DNA of 64,000 bases from Mariprofundaceae bacterium (GCA_030950585.1 JAUZRG010000068.1:1-64000); one strand, 5' to 3'. Positions 44,937-53,465 are shown, counted from the stretch's first letter. Numbers and translations are program-made. The notes: a model not told the origin generated them from the letters alone.

Positions 44937-45532
44937 AAAGGTTCGGATCGTCCATTGTAAATGAGCCCATTTTTTCTTGCGTAGTATTGCAAAACAGCCA
45001 CCGCTTCATCTCGGCAGATATCACATTTCACGCCAATACCTTGTTGGCGTAAGCTATCTTGCCACGGTTGAACTTTATGGCCTTCATCAAAGCCAATAGC
45101 ACGCGCATCGGCATCGCGGGCACCACAAATCAATTGCTGGATGCCAGACCAAGCGAGTGCAGCCATGCACATCGCACAAGGCTCGGTGCTGCTCACAAGC
45201 TCAAAACTTTGTTGTGCATTTGTACCCAAATAAAAGTGTTGGCGATGTTGTTGTGCAATCGTGATGGCAACCATTTCTGCATGGGCTAAAGAAGCATGAC
45301 TTGGAACCACTAAATTGACTCCGGGTGCAATGAGTTGATGGGTGTTGGCATCAAAGACAGCGGCTGCAAATGGCCCCCCTGTTTGATGTTTCACATTTAA
45401 ACGAGAAAGTTCAATGACCAATCGCATGCGTTCTTGCAGGTGTGGATAGATACGGTCATGCCTAAAAGGAAAGGCTTGTAACCACTGTGGTAATGAAATT
45501 TGAATGTCGGGAAAAACTTGGCTGTTAGGCAT
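44918..45532 (-). CDS. Nucleoside/nucleobase deaminase (CMP/dCMP deaminase fold)
   Basis: A 204-residue zinc deaminase with HAEM (His ligand and catalytic Glu in ASLAHAEMVAI) and PCAMC (Cys ligands in STEPCAMCMAAL). The fold resembles guanine deaminase GuaD or TadA-like enzymes, but an N-terminal extension of about 35 residues and additional C-terminal Cys pair (KCDIC) distinguish it from TadA. Likely substrate is a free base or nucleoside such as guanine or cytosine. Its first base is shared with the stop codon of the gene upstream at 45532, so the two are coupled. Confidence 0.83.
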   Translation of the reverse strand: MPNSQVFPDIQISLPQWLQAFPFRHDRIYPHLQERMRLVIELSRLNVKHQTGGPFAAAVFDANTHQLIAPGVNLVVPSHASLAHAEMVAITIAQQHRQHFYLGTNAQQSFELVSSTEPCAMCMAALAWSGIQQLICGARDADARAIGFDEGHKVQPWQDSLRQQGIGVKCDICRDEAVAVLQYYARKNGLIYNGRSEPFQGSNC

Positions 45533-46383
45533 TATGCTCTTGCTTTTTTGATGATCTTTTTCTCTCGGCGTTGGCTACGCCATGCACACCATATCATTTT
45601 AATGGGCAATGTTGCGGTGTGTTTTTCAAAAGGGTTGAGACATATGCGCTGCCAATGCTGTTGATAAAGGGATGTCATGCTTAGCAGTGGTGTGAGTTTG
45701 GCGCGGTGTTGGTTTGGGATTTCATTTACAGCTTGTTGGCATAGGTCTTGAATGCGTTGCTGGTAATCTTTAAAAAGCTTCTCGGTGTTGTTATTGAGCG
45801 TGGCATTGAAAAACTGTGTGTCGTTGATATGAAAACGAATACGGTCTTCTTGAGGCAATAGAAGACGTTTGCGTATTAAATCAAGAGGCAGTTGGTTTAA
45901 GCTATGCATGTATTGCCAAGCCAGTGCTAGGGGGGCAAGGAATGTTGTGGTGTGATCATGTGGGTAGGCATTGAGGTGTAAAAGGCACTGTTGTAGGGGC
46001 AGCATGTGTTGTTGGCTAGAGGCTTGAAAATCCGCAGTGTTTAAAATGGGTTTTGGAAAGATGTCCATATGACAGCCTTTTAAAAGTGGCTGTAATATGT
46101 TTTTGAAGGTTGCTTTGTCTTGCACGACATGTTGCAACTCAAGGGTGATCGGGTGGCGTGATTTTTGTTGTGCAAAACGGCTTAGTTCTTCATGCCAAAA
46201 ACTCAATCTTTGTTGAGAGACATGGGTTTCAGAGGTGTTTTGAGTGATACTTGTGATGTCGTGGTATAAACTCAATGTTGCCATATGTGCACGACGTTTT
46301 TTTTCTGGAAGTGTGAATAACGCGTAGAAAAAATAAGGGTAGGAAGTGCGAATAAGGTCTTCGCAATAACGGTTAGAATTCAA
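45532..46383 (-). CDS. Squalene/phytoene synthase-like protein with degenerate motifs
   Basis: A 283-residue all-helical isoprenoid-synthase-fold protein: SYPYFFYALFTLPEKKRRAH is the typical N-terminal helix pair of phytoene/squalene synthases and of NDUFAF6. The first Asp-rich DxxxD motif appears only as LYHDITSITQ, and the second is not recognisable, so prenyl-transfer activity is doubtful. It might be an HpnC/HpnD-like enzyme that has diverged or a non-enzymatic NDUFAF6-like protein. The N-terminus is chosen at the ATG at 46383. The gene is divergent from thiO and coupled to the deaminase gene downstream. Confidence 0.6.
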   Translation of the reverse strand: MNSNRYCEDLIRTSYPYFFYALFTLPEKKRRAHMATLSLYHDITSITQNTSETHVSQQRLSFWHEELSRFAQQKSRHPITLELQHVVQDKATFKNILQPLLKGCHMDIFPKPILNTADFQASSQQHMLPLQQCLLHLNAYPHDHTTTFLAPLALAWQYMHSLNQLPLDLIRKRLLLPQEDRIRFHINDTQFFNATLNNNTEKLFKDYQQRIQDLCQQAVNEIPNQHRAKLTPLLSMTSLYQQHWQRICLNPFEKHTATLPIKMIWCAWRSQRREKKIIKKARA

Positions 46384-46496
46384 TGTTGGTATCCGTGTGG
46401 TGTATAGTCATAAGGGGCATAGTAAGGACTTTCGCTTATTTTTGACAATGAATTTGTAGTATGTTTCGCATGTTTAAACTTATAGGGGGTAGACAA

Positions 46497-47657
46497 ATGA
46501 CTGTGGCAAAGCAGAAAGTATTGATTGTTGGCGGCGGTGTGATTGGCTGTATGACAGCATGGTTTTTGCACCGTTTGGGTGCTGAGCCGATAATTGTGGA
46601 ACGGGGTCGTGTTGGCCAAGAGGCTTCATGGGCAGGTGCGGGTATTCTGTGCCCGATTCAACCTTGGTTATATCCCGATAGTTTTACACGGTTGATTGAA
46701 CATAGTTTAAACATGTTTGAAACGGTACAGGCGGACATTGAAAACCTTAGCGGCATATCAACGCAATGGCTAAAAAGTGGCCTGTTAATACCTTCTTTTG
46801 GTGATGATGAGGATGTCTCTAAAGCAATGGCATGGTCAAAGAAATTTGATTGGTCTTTTCAGCACCTGAATGCAGAAGAAGCACAACAGGATACGCCTTT
46901 ATTATCCAAAAATGTGCAAGATGCTTTGTTGTGGCCTGATATTGCACAGGTGAGAAACCCCCGTTTGCTGCAAGCTTTGCAACAGATCATGAAGCAGTTA
47001 TCTATTCCTCAATTGGAAAACAGTGAAGTTGACACATTGCTGACAAAAAATAACAAGGTTTCAGGTGTGGCCTTAAAAGGTGGCGAACGTCTTGATGCCG
47101 ATGCTGTGCTGTTGGCAGCGGGAAGTTGGAGTGGTGATTTGGCAAAACAGTGGGGCATTCGTCTTGATGTGCAACCCGTGAAAGGTCAGATCGCATTATT
47201 AAAAACCAAACCCAAGCGTTTGACTCGTATCGTGAAACATCATTCCGCTTATTTTGTGCCGCGCTCTGATGGGCGTATTTTGGTGGGTGCAAGTATGGAG
47301 TTGGCGGGCTTTGAACGTGGCACCACAACACATGAGATTGAAAAGTTATTACAAGCGGTTGAGTATTTAATGCCTGATCTCAAAGATGCTGAGATAGAAC
47401 ATCAATGGATGGGGTTTCGCCCCGGTAGCCCTGATGGCATGCCGTATTTAGGTCCTGTGAAAAGTGTGAGTGGTTTGTGGGTGTCGTCGGGACATTATCG
47501 CAATGGGGTGGCTTTGGCTCCTCTGAGTGCAGATTTGATGAGCCGTTGGATTGTGGGTGAGAAGCCTTGTTTGAGCGATATTGATCTAAATCACTTCGCT
47601 ATTGAGCGTCAAACGCATGATTTGAGCGTGGGTTATCCATGCATAGATCGTGTTTAA
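46497..47657 (+). CDS. thiO: Glycine oxidase ThiO
   Basis: A 386-residue FAD-dependent oxidase with the N-terminal dinucleotide fold VLIVGGGVIGCMTAWFLHRLG, the GQEASWAGAGIL signature of ThiO/DAO enzymes, VKGQIALL and the C-terminal WMGFRPGSPDGMPYLGPV with SSGHYRNGVALAP. It oxidises glycine to dehydroglycine for the thiazole of thiamine, or acts on other D-amino acids or sarcosine. The start at 46497 has an AGGGGG site. No other thiamine genes or TPP riboswitch are visible nearby. Confidence 0.87.
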   Translation: MTVAKQKVLIVGGGVIGCMTAWFLHRLGAEPIIVERGRVGQEASWAGAGILCPIQPWLYPDSFTRLIEHSLNMFETVQADIENLSGISTQWLKSGLLIPSFGDDEDVSKAMAWSKKFDWSFQHLNAEEAQQDTPLLSKNVQDALLWPDIAQVRNPRLLQALQQIMKQLSIPQLENSEVDTLLTKNNKVSGVALKGGERLDADAVLLAAGSWSGDLAKQWGIRLDVQPVKGQIALLKTKPKRLTRIVKHHSAYFVPRSDGRILVGASMELAGFERGTTTHEIEKLLQAVEYLMPDLKDAEIEHQWMGFRPGSPDGMPYLGPVKSVSGLWVSSGHYRNGVALAPLSADLMSRWIVGEKPCLSDIDLNHFAIERQTHDLSVGYPCIDRV

Positions 47658-47697
47658 CTTGAGGGAATGCTATAATAGGTTATGTTTGGCAGTTCTG

Positions 47698-47865
47698 CTA
47701 GAAGGCTGTCCGATAATGAAGATCGTAGCGAGGGAAAGTGAGATTGAGTTGGATTTTCGCTCCATTTGAGGCGAATAGCAGGGACTATTTAACGATAATA
47801 GGGTGGAAATACGGCCAATATCCGCTTTTACGCAGTAGGTTTGTCATTATCGGACAGCCTCCTAG
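47698..47865. mobile_element. 160-bp miniature element of IS5 type with CTAG duplication
   Basis: The element at 47702-47861 ends in inverted repeats whose inner 17 bp are identical (AGGCTGTCCGATAATGA at 47703-47719 and its complement at 47844-47860), with one outermost mismatch. CTAG is found immediately outside on both sides (47698-47701 and 47862-47865), a 4-bp target duplication of the YTAR type used by IS5-group elements. No coding capacity. It lies between thiO and the lytic transglycosylase gene and may carry part of that gene's promoter. Confidence 0.8.
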
Positions 47866-47899
47866 GTTTATGGTGAGCTTTACAAAGGAGTTGATACAC

Positions 47900-48541
47900 G
47901 TGAAACGTATCATGATACATGTTTTTTTTAGTTTTGTTATGTTATGTGGGTTATTGAGTCTGCATGCTCAAGCACAGGTTTATAAATATATTGATAACCA
48001 TGGAAAGGTTTATGTGACCAATCAGTTGATGGGTAAGGGTTATCACTTGGTCAGTTCAACGCGTTTAAGTGCAGGTCGTTTACAAACGACTGCCGCTATC
48101 GCATCTAAAAAAGGTGGCTTTAATGTTGAAACATTTAGAGCCAATGTGATGCGCTATTCTCCCACCATTGACCGCATGGCCAAATGGCTAAAATTAGATG
48201 CTTCTTTATTACATGCCATTGTGTATGTTGAGTCTTCTTATAATGCCAAAGCATTATCTCGCTCAGGCGCGCAAGGTCTGATGCAATTGATGCCTGCAAC
48301 GGCAAAGCGGTTTGGCGTGCATGATTCATGGAATCCTGAAGAAAATGTGCGGGGTGGCGCGCTTTATTTAAGTTATTTGCTTGATTTGTTTGACTATGAT
48401 TTAACACTGGCTATTGCTGCTTATAATGCAGGTGAAGGTGCGGTGAAACGTCATGGTTCTAAAATACCGCCTTACCCTGAAACCCAGCGTTATGTGAAAA
48501 AGGTGTTAAAGCGTTATCAATATTTGCGTCGTTTGGGTTGA
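47900..48541 (+). CDS. Lytic transglycosylase, SLT domain with DUF4124
   Basis: A 213-residue secreted muramidase. The signal peptide (VKRIMIHVFFSFVMLCGLLSLHAQA) is followed by a short DUF4124-type domain (QVYKYIDNHGKVYVTNQL) and a C-terminal soluble-lytic-transglycosylase domain with catalytic Glu in AIVYVESSYNAKALS, GAQGLMQLMPATAKRFG, and AYNAGEGAVKRHG. The start is GTG at 47900, with AAAGGAG 9 bases upstream. A longer reading frame would run into the miniature element at 47702-47861 and is rejected. It should cleave peptidoglycan glycan strands in the periplasm. Confidence 0.9.
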   Translation: MKRIMIHVFFSFVMLCGLLSLHAQAQVYKYIDNHGKVYVTNQLMGKGYHLVSSTRLSAGRLQTTAAIASKKGGFNVETFRANVMRYSPTIDRMAKWLKLDASLLHAIVYVESSYNAKALSRSGAQGLMQLMPATAKRFGVHDSWNPEENVRGGALYLSYLLDLFDYDLTLAIAAYNAGEGAVKRHGSKIPPYPETQRYVKKVLKRYQYLRRLG

Positions 48542-48558
48542 TTCAACTTATAGCCAAC

Positions 48559-49149
48559 TTAGCGTAAGCTGAGAATGGCAATTGAAGCATTTGCGCCTGC
48601 ATGTAGACCCACAGCCACCCAGATGTTTTTGCTTTGTTCGTAAGCAAGTGCAAAAATAAGCCCGCCAATGAATTGGGGGGATAACCATGTCCCGTGCATG
48701 AGTGCAAATAAACTGGCACTTAAAAAGATAGCCATAGCTGTTGGCATGACTGTTTGTAAAAAGCGATAAAGCAAAGCGCGAAAAAACAATTCTTCAAAGA
48801 TTGGTCCGACAAGGATGAACAGGCTTAAGCCAAGTATGCCTTGAGCAAAAAATGGCAGTTCGTTGCTAAGCTTGGGCCATAATAACACACAACCAAGTCC
48901 TATCACCCCGCATATGAAGGCATATGTGATAAACACGGACAAAGCTTTTTTTTGTGGTAATTCTAAACCAAACCATTGCAACTGACGGCAGTGATAAAGC
49001 CAAAAAAAAATGCATACTGATTGCGCACAACGTAACCACAGTAGGTTGTTTCTTTGCTGAACATCCATCAAAAACTCTAGGCTTAAAACCATAAAAACGG
49101 CAATGATAAACACATGACTTCTTGGTGTTGGCGTTGGCTGATCTTTCAT
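48559..49149 (-). CDS. CPBP glutamic intramembrane protease (possible sorting protease)
   Basis: A 196-residue polytopic membrane protein with about six hydrophobic segments. The three motifs of the CPBP/ABI (Rce1-like) family are intact: Glu119-Glu120 with Arg124 in FEELFFRALLY, His152 in FALMHG and His183 in GLHAGAN. Short single-domain CPBP proteins of this size include the myxosortase and MrtJ groups, which process C-terminal sorting signals. Its gene is divergent from, and only 175 bp away from, a secreted metalloprotease gene whose product ends in just such a signal, so they are likely enzyme and substrate (inference). The alternative is a CAAX-like immunity protease without a dedicated partner. 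Confidence 0.85.
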   Translation of the reverse strand: MKDQPTPTPRSHVFIIAVFMVLSLEFLMDVQQRNNLLWLRCAQSVCIFFWLYHCRQLQWFGLELPQKKALSVFITYAFICGVIGLGCVLLWPKLSNELPFFAQGILGLSLFILVGPIFEELFFRALLYRFLQTVMPTAMAIFLSASLFALMHGTWLSPQFIGGLIFALAYEQSKNIWVAVGLHAGANASIAILSLR

Positions 49150-49324
49150 GAATCTTGATGCTATCCTTTTTTAATCGAGATGTTGCGTTTCATGTGATTC
49201 AGAGCACTTAGAGTGCTTATTTTTTATAAAATTGTGCGGTGAATCACTTGCTATTAAAATGAATAACCCTACATTTCTTAACCATATTCACTGGGGAGTG
49301 AAATAAAGAATATGGATTATAATA

Positions 49325-51136
49325 ATGATGATAACGATCAAGGTTGCCTTACGTCAGACAAGTAAAGTATTATTAACAGCTGCTATTTTATGCAGCCCTC
49401 TACAGCTAACACATGCTGTGGAGCAAAACACTGAAACGAAAATAAGCCGTTTTTTCGAGCATATAGAAAGCTCGAAAGAGCAGCATGATCATACGAAGTT
49501 TCACTCAACACACAAAGGCACAAAACATCGATGTGATGTGACTGCGATGAGTATCAAGGCGCGTATGCATTGGCAGCGAGTGAGTCCAGGGACGCAATCT
49601 AGCTTAACATCGTGGGTGACACGTCCGACTTCTGGACTTGGTTCGGGTGCTTATAAAAATACGGCATCGATGTATGATAGCACGCATTTTCGTATTCATT
49701 ATATCAATAAAACCTTGTTTCCAAATGATGAGGATGCAGCACTGTTTATGGTGGTGAAAAATATTAGTGCGTCTTTTGAAAAAGCATGGGAGACCACGCA
49801 CACCACATTAGGTTATGATGTACCGCCTTCTGATGCTGCTTTGATCAGCAATGGCGGTAATGGGCTTTATGATGTGTATTTGAAGAACCTAGGGCCACTT
49901 GGTTTATTGGGCTATACCACCAGTGATCATTTGGGTACCAGTGATCCAACACGTCCAAACGGAACTTATAGCTATATTATGATGGATAATGATTTTTCAT
50001 ATGCAGAGTATGGTTATCTTGACCCAACGATTTTACTTCAAGTGACTGCTGCACATGAGTACTTTCATGCTGTGCAATTTGGTTATGATCCTAGTGAGCA
50101 AGTGGCATTAGCAGAACAGTCTTCGACATGGATGGAAGATAAAGTTTATCCGAACCTACACGATAACTTTAACTATATTGGTGAAGTTTATGTGGATGGC
50201 AATGGCAATGGTCAATTTGATGCGATGGAATCATTTACAGATCGTAACTTAGATGGCCAGCGCAATGGCGGTAGTCAAAACACACCTGAATTTTCTCTGG
50301 ATGCCTTTGATCCTGTTGGCGATATTCAATATGGTCGTTTTCTTTGGGCACGTTACCTGACCGAAAGGTTTGGCGATCAAATTTTATTGGATATTTGGAA
50401 CCAGGCTGCATTGGTCGCAGGTGATAATAGTTTTGCAGCCACTCAAAATGCCTTGCTTGCGCGTGCATCCTCACTTCAGCAAGCTTATCAAGATTATGCT
50501 GTTTGGGCTTATAGGGTAGAGAACTTTTTATATGGTGTTAACTACCCACGTGTATGGGTGGAAAAAACATTTTTATCTTCGATCGTCAATGTGAGTTCCA
50601 GTACTTTGCCTTCGTTGCAACGTACACAAGCCTTACAAAGTCATTTATCGAGTTTGTATATTCAGGTTTATCAACCAGCAGGTGATTATTTATTTGTTGC
50701 TTCAGGTGGCCAATCTGGCTTAAGTGCGGTGACGGAAGATAGTGCTGGGGTGATTCGGGTGCAAGATGTACCCATCACAGCCAATCAAGGGACTTGGGTC
50801 ACACCAGTAAACTGTGTGCGTGTTGTTTTTGTGATTTCAAATGTCAGTGATATCAATGATGATATGGTTTGGGCATTAAATAGTAGTCAACGTGGTACTG
50901 CGGCTGTGGCAACATTGAGTACGAAAAATGTGACTGTGGTTGCTGCTCCTGCGGTGCCCATAGCAGTGCCAACCGTTGCCAACACGGTGGCTGCAACGCA
51001 ACAAGATATTGCAGCAGCAAAGAAAAGTGCAGGTTGTTTATTGCCTGACAAAACATCTTCTTGGCCTGTAAGCTATGTTGTTTTACTTCTCATGATGGGT
51101 TTAGTGGCATTTTATCGCCACTTTAAATTCAAATAA
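49325..51136 (+). CDS. Secreted metalloprotease, MXAN_6640-like, with C-terminal sorting signal
   Basis: A 603-residue exported protein. Signal peptide (VLLTAAILCSPLQLTHA), then a zinc-protease domain with HExxH (His244-Glu245-Tyr-Phe-His248 in AAHEYFHAVQF) and a nearby acidic STWMEDKVYPNL. An Asp/Asn-rich stretch follows (DGNGNGQFDAMESFTDRN), which may bind calcium. The C-terminus has an Ala/Val/Pro spacer, then Cys571 in SAGCLLPD, a hydrophobic span (VVLLLMMGLVAFY) and a basic tail (RHFKFK), a tripartite anchor like JDVT-CTERM or MYXO-CTERM proteins. The adjacent intramembrane protease gene supports processing at this tail. Architecture resembles the MXAN_6640 family, recalled from memory and not searched. 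Confidence 0.8.
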   Translation: MMITIKVALRQTSKVLLTAAILCSPLQLTHAVEQNTETKISRFFEHIESSKEQHDHTKFHSTHKGTKHRCDVTAMSIKARMHWQRVSPGTQSSLTSWVTRPTSGLGSGAYKNTASMYDSTHFRIHYINKTLFPNDEDAALFMVVKNISASFEKAWETTHTTLGYDVPPSDAALISNGGNGLYDVYLKNLGPLGLLGYTTSDHLGTSDPTRPNGTYSYIMMDNDFSYAEYGYLDPTILLQVTAAHEYFHAVQFGYDPSEQVALAEQSSTWMEDKVYPNLHDNFNYIGEVYVDGNGNGQFDAMESFTDRNLDGQRNGGSQNTPEFSLDAFDPVGDIQYGRFLWARYLTERFGDQILLDIWNQAALVAGDNSFAATQNALLARASSLQQAYQDYAVWAYRVENFLYGVNYPRVWVEKTFLSSIVNVSSSTLPSLQRTQALQSHLSSLYIQVYQPAGDYLFVASGGQSGLSAVTEDSAGVIRVQDVPITANQGTWVTPVNCVRVVFVISNVSDINDDMVWALNSSQRGTAAVATLSTKNVTVVAAPAVPIAVPTVANTVAATQQDIAAAKKSAGCLLPDKTSSWPVSYVVLLLMMGLVAFYRHFKFK

Positions 51137-51147
51137 ATGAAGACCTT

Positions 51148-51180
51148 GCAGGGTTTGAAAAACATTCAAACCCTGCTTTT
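51148..51180. terminator. Bidirectional terminator between metalloprotease and aat
   Basis: GCAGGGTTTGAA AAACA TTCAAACCCTGC is a perfect 12-bp stem with a 5-base loop, followed by TTTT on the plus strand. It lies in the 42-bp gap between two convergent genes and could serve both. Confidence 0.85.
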
Positions 51181-51823
51181 ATGCCGTGGCTTTGGCCAAA
51201 AGTTCTAGGTAAGATGACCTTGATATTTCTTTTGCACCAAGACTTGCCAAATGACTGGTATGCATTTGACAGTCAATGAAGTGACCATGCTCTGATTTGA
51301 CACGTTCAACTAAATGAAAAAGCGCTATTTTGGAGGCATCAATGCGCGTATGAAACATGGATTCAGCAAACCAAGCCTTGCCAATGTGTAAGCCATAAAC
51401 ACCGCCACATAGTTGACCTTCTTCCCATATCTCAATCGAAAAACCATGACCACGTTCAAACATGGTGCAATAAGCATCCACCATATCGGAGATAATCCAT
51501 GTGCTGTCTTGATCTTTGCGTGGTTGGGCGCAAGCAAGCATCACTTCACGAAAAGCTTGATCGTGACTCATTTGCAACTTTTTTTGTTTGATGCGACGGC
51601 TTAAGCGTTTGGATGTGTGAAAGTCATCGGGAAATAAAATCATGCGTGGGTCAGGTGACCACCAAATGATAGGGTTTTTATCATCATACCAAGGAAAAAT
51701 ACCTTGCTGGTAGGCTTGCAATAAGGCTTCTTCACATAGTGAGCCACCAAAGGCAAGCAGGCCATCTGCACTGGCTTCTTCAGGCGGTGGAAAATTAAAA
51801 ATTTCGGGGCTTATCTTACCCAT
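51179..51823 (-). CDS. aat: Leucyl/phenylalanyl-tRNA-protein transferase
   Basis: A 214-residue enzyme that adds Leu or Phe from tRNA to proteins with N-terminal Lys/Arg, creating N-end rule degrons for ClpS-ClpA. Conserved motifs are FPPPEEASADGLLAFGG, GIFPWYDDKNPIIWWSPDPR and GGVYGLHIGKAWFAESMF. ClpS and ClpA are encoded at 24867-27465. Length is close to the family norm of about 230. Confidence 0.95.
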   Translation of the reverse strand: MGKISPEIFNFPPPEEASADGLLAFGGSLCEEALLQAYQQGIFPWYDDKNPIIWWSPDPRMILFPDDFHTSKRLSRRIKQKKLQMSHDQAFREVMLACAQPRKDQDSTWIISDMVDAYCTMFERGHGFSIEIWEEGQLCGGVYGLHIGKAWFAESMFHTRIDASKIALFHLVERVKSEHGHFIDCQMHTSHLASLGAKEISRSSYLELLAKATA

Positions 51824-51984
51824 TGTTTTGTCTTGATAGTATCCATACCTTGCACACTCTTTCTGGCTTAGTTCTTTTTCTTCTCACCCCATACTCTCCC
51901 TGTGTTTGCGATTCCTCTCAATGAAATGAAACACGACGATCACGTAAACTAGCCAAGGTTTAAGAAATTTCCTAGTTTGGCCTC

Positions 51985-52743
51985 ATGCCTAAAATAAAGA
52001 CGATTGAAGAAATTAATTTAATGCGCCCTGCTTGTCGCTTGGCTGCCAATACGCTTGTGATGATAGAACCCTTTATCAAAGCAGGGGTAAGCACAGAATA
52101 CCTCAATACATTATGCCATGATTATATTGTGGGTCACGATGCTTATCCTTCCCCTTTAAACTACCATGGTTTTCCCAAGTCGGTATGCACATCAGTGAAT
52201 CATGTGATTTGTCATGGTATTCCCAGTGACAAGAAATTAAAAAATGGTGATATTATCAATGTAGACGTGACCGTTTATTTAAATGGCTTTCATGGTGATA
52301 CCAGTAAAACCTTTTATGTGGGAGAACCAAAGGTTCGTGCTAAAAAGGTGACGGAAGTCGCACGCAAAGCCTTGCAAGTTGGTATTGATAGGGTGCGCCC
52401 TTTGGCTACTTTGGGTGATATTGGTCATGCCATTCAGTCTTATGTTGAATCTGAGAAATGTTCGGTTGTGCGTGATTATTGTGGGCATGGTATCGGGCGT
52501 GAGTTTCATGAAGCACCGCATGTTGTTCATTATGGCACGGCGGGTGAAGGTATGGTCTTACCTATCGGCTTGGTCTTTACCATTGAACCTATGGTGAACT
52601 TGGGCAGTTATAAAACCAAGACTTTGAAAGATGGTTGGACGGTGGTGACACGAGATAAAAGCTTATCAGCGCAGTTTGAGCATACGATGGTTGTGACTGA
52701 AACAGGTGTGGAAGTTTTAACCCTTCCTGATGGCAAGTATTGA
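51985..52743 (+). CDS. map: Methionine aminopeptidase type I
   Basis: A 252-residue enzyme removing N-terminal methionine. Metal ligands are visible in NVDVTVYLNGFHGDTSKTF (two Asp), GHGIGREFHEAPHVVHYG (His), FTIEPM (Glu) and AQFEHTMVVTETG (Glu). CHGIP with the substrate-contacting His is present. No obvious Shine-Dalgarno sequence precedes the ATG. It stands alone with 161 bp upstream to aat (divergent) and a transposable element just downstream. Confidence 0.94.
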   Translation: MPKIKTIEEINLMRPACRLAANTLVMIEPFIKAGVSTEYLNTLCHDYIVGHDAYPSPLNYHGFPKSVCTSVNHVICHGIPSDKKLKNGDIINVDVTVYLNGFHGDTSKTFYVGEPKVRAKKVTEVARKALQVGIDRVRPLATLGDIGHAIQSYVESEKCSVVRDYCGHGIGREFHEAPHVVHYGTAGEGMVLPIGLVFTIEPMVNLGSYKTKTLKDGWTVVTRDKSLSAQFEHTMVVTETGVEVLTLPDGKY

Positions 52744-52763
52744 GTCGTCAAGGTAAGCAGATG

Positions 52764-53020
52764 CCACTATTTATACCCATCCCACTTCAAGATTCAGAGC
52801 AAGGCACAAGGTGTAGAGAATGGCTAGTCCTTTTCAAGCCTTGTAACGCAGTGCTGATTTTCCTCCTAAACTCCCGTAGGGCAAGCCGAGAAGCATCCAT
52901 ATTCTTCGTTACAAAAGCTTGGCTTAGACCGACTAACACTGCGCTTTTAAGCCTCGAACATGAACGCTTCTCGACTTGCTGAAATCCTGCCTCTTGAGGT
53001 GGGATGGGTATAAAACCACT
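52764..53020. mobile_element. 247-bp inverted-repeat element inserted at the start of rraA
   Basis: Inverted repeats at 52770-52792 and 52992-53014 (TTTATACCCATCCCAC then YTCAAGA) match over 23 bp with one difference. The 5-bp direct repeat CCACT flanks them at 52764-52768 and 53016-53020, consistent with a target duplication if one extra A at each end is part of the element. The interior has further nested inverted repeats (CAAGCCGAGAAGCATCC near 52880-52900 against GAACGCTTCTCGACTTG near 52963-52979), so the RNA would fold strongly. No reading frame of note. This looks like a non-autonomous miniature element. Family is unassigned. Confidence 0.75.
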
Positions 53021-53463
53021 GATTTGTATGATGATTATCTTGAAAACTTACAGGTTGCTTTGCCTATTTTTAAAGACTTCGGCGAGCACCGTCGTTTTTG
53101 TGGGCAGATCGTGACTATTAAAGTTTTTAAAGTCTTCTTTTGCAACGGGTGGGTATGGTAAAGTCTTGGTGGTTGATGCCGCTGCTTCATTGCGCTGTGC
53201 CATCATGGGTGATGTGATGGCCTCTTTGGGTGCCAACAATGGTTGGGCTGGTGATCAATGGTTGCGTGCGTGATTCTGCGGCTATTGCTAAGGTAAGCAT
53301 TGGCGTGAAAGGATTGGCAAGCACACCACGTAAAACAGTGAAAAGACAGCAAGGTGTTGCCGATATAGACGTTTATTTTGCTGACGTGGTGTTTAGACCC
53401 AATGACTATTTGTATGCAGATGAAGATGGCATCGTTTTGTCTCGTTCTTCATTATTGTCTTAA
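53016..53463 (+). pseudogene. RraA-family (RNase E activity regulator) pseudogene
   Basis: Pieces in three plus frames follow the RraA order. TTDLYDDYLENLQVALPIFKD and [12 protein letters not shown] come first. [19 protein letters not shown] and LGANNGWAG come next after a frameshift and a small deletion near 53125. [20 protein letters not shown] and DEDGIVLSRSS follow after a second frameshift near 53240. The N-terminal codons are separated from any start by the element at 52769-53015. RraA-like proteins inhibit RNase E or act as aldolases, and this copy cannot be functional. It ends 2 bp before the convergent sensor gene. Confidence 0.85.
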
Positions 53464-53465
53464 GT

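Noticed and set aside
47738-47899. 54-residue N-terminal extension of the lytic transglycosylase
   Set aside because: It is read through the miniature element and would bury the signal peptide. GTG at 47900 has a strong ribosome binding site.
52379-52982. Short plus-strand frames over map and the inverted-repeat element
   Set aside because: They have low-complexity, non-protein-like translation and coincide with map or with the palindromic element.
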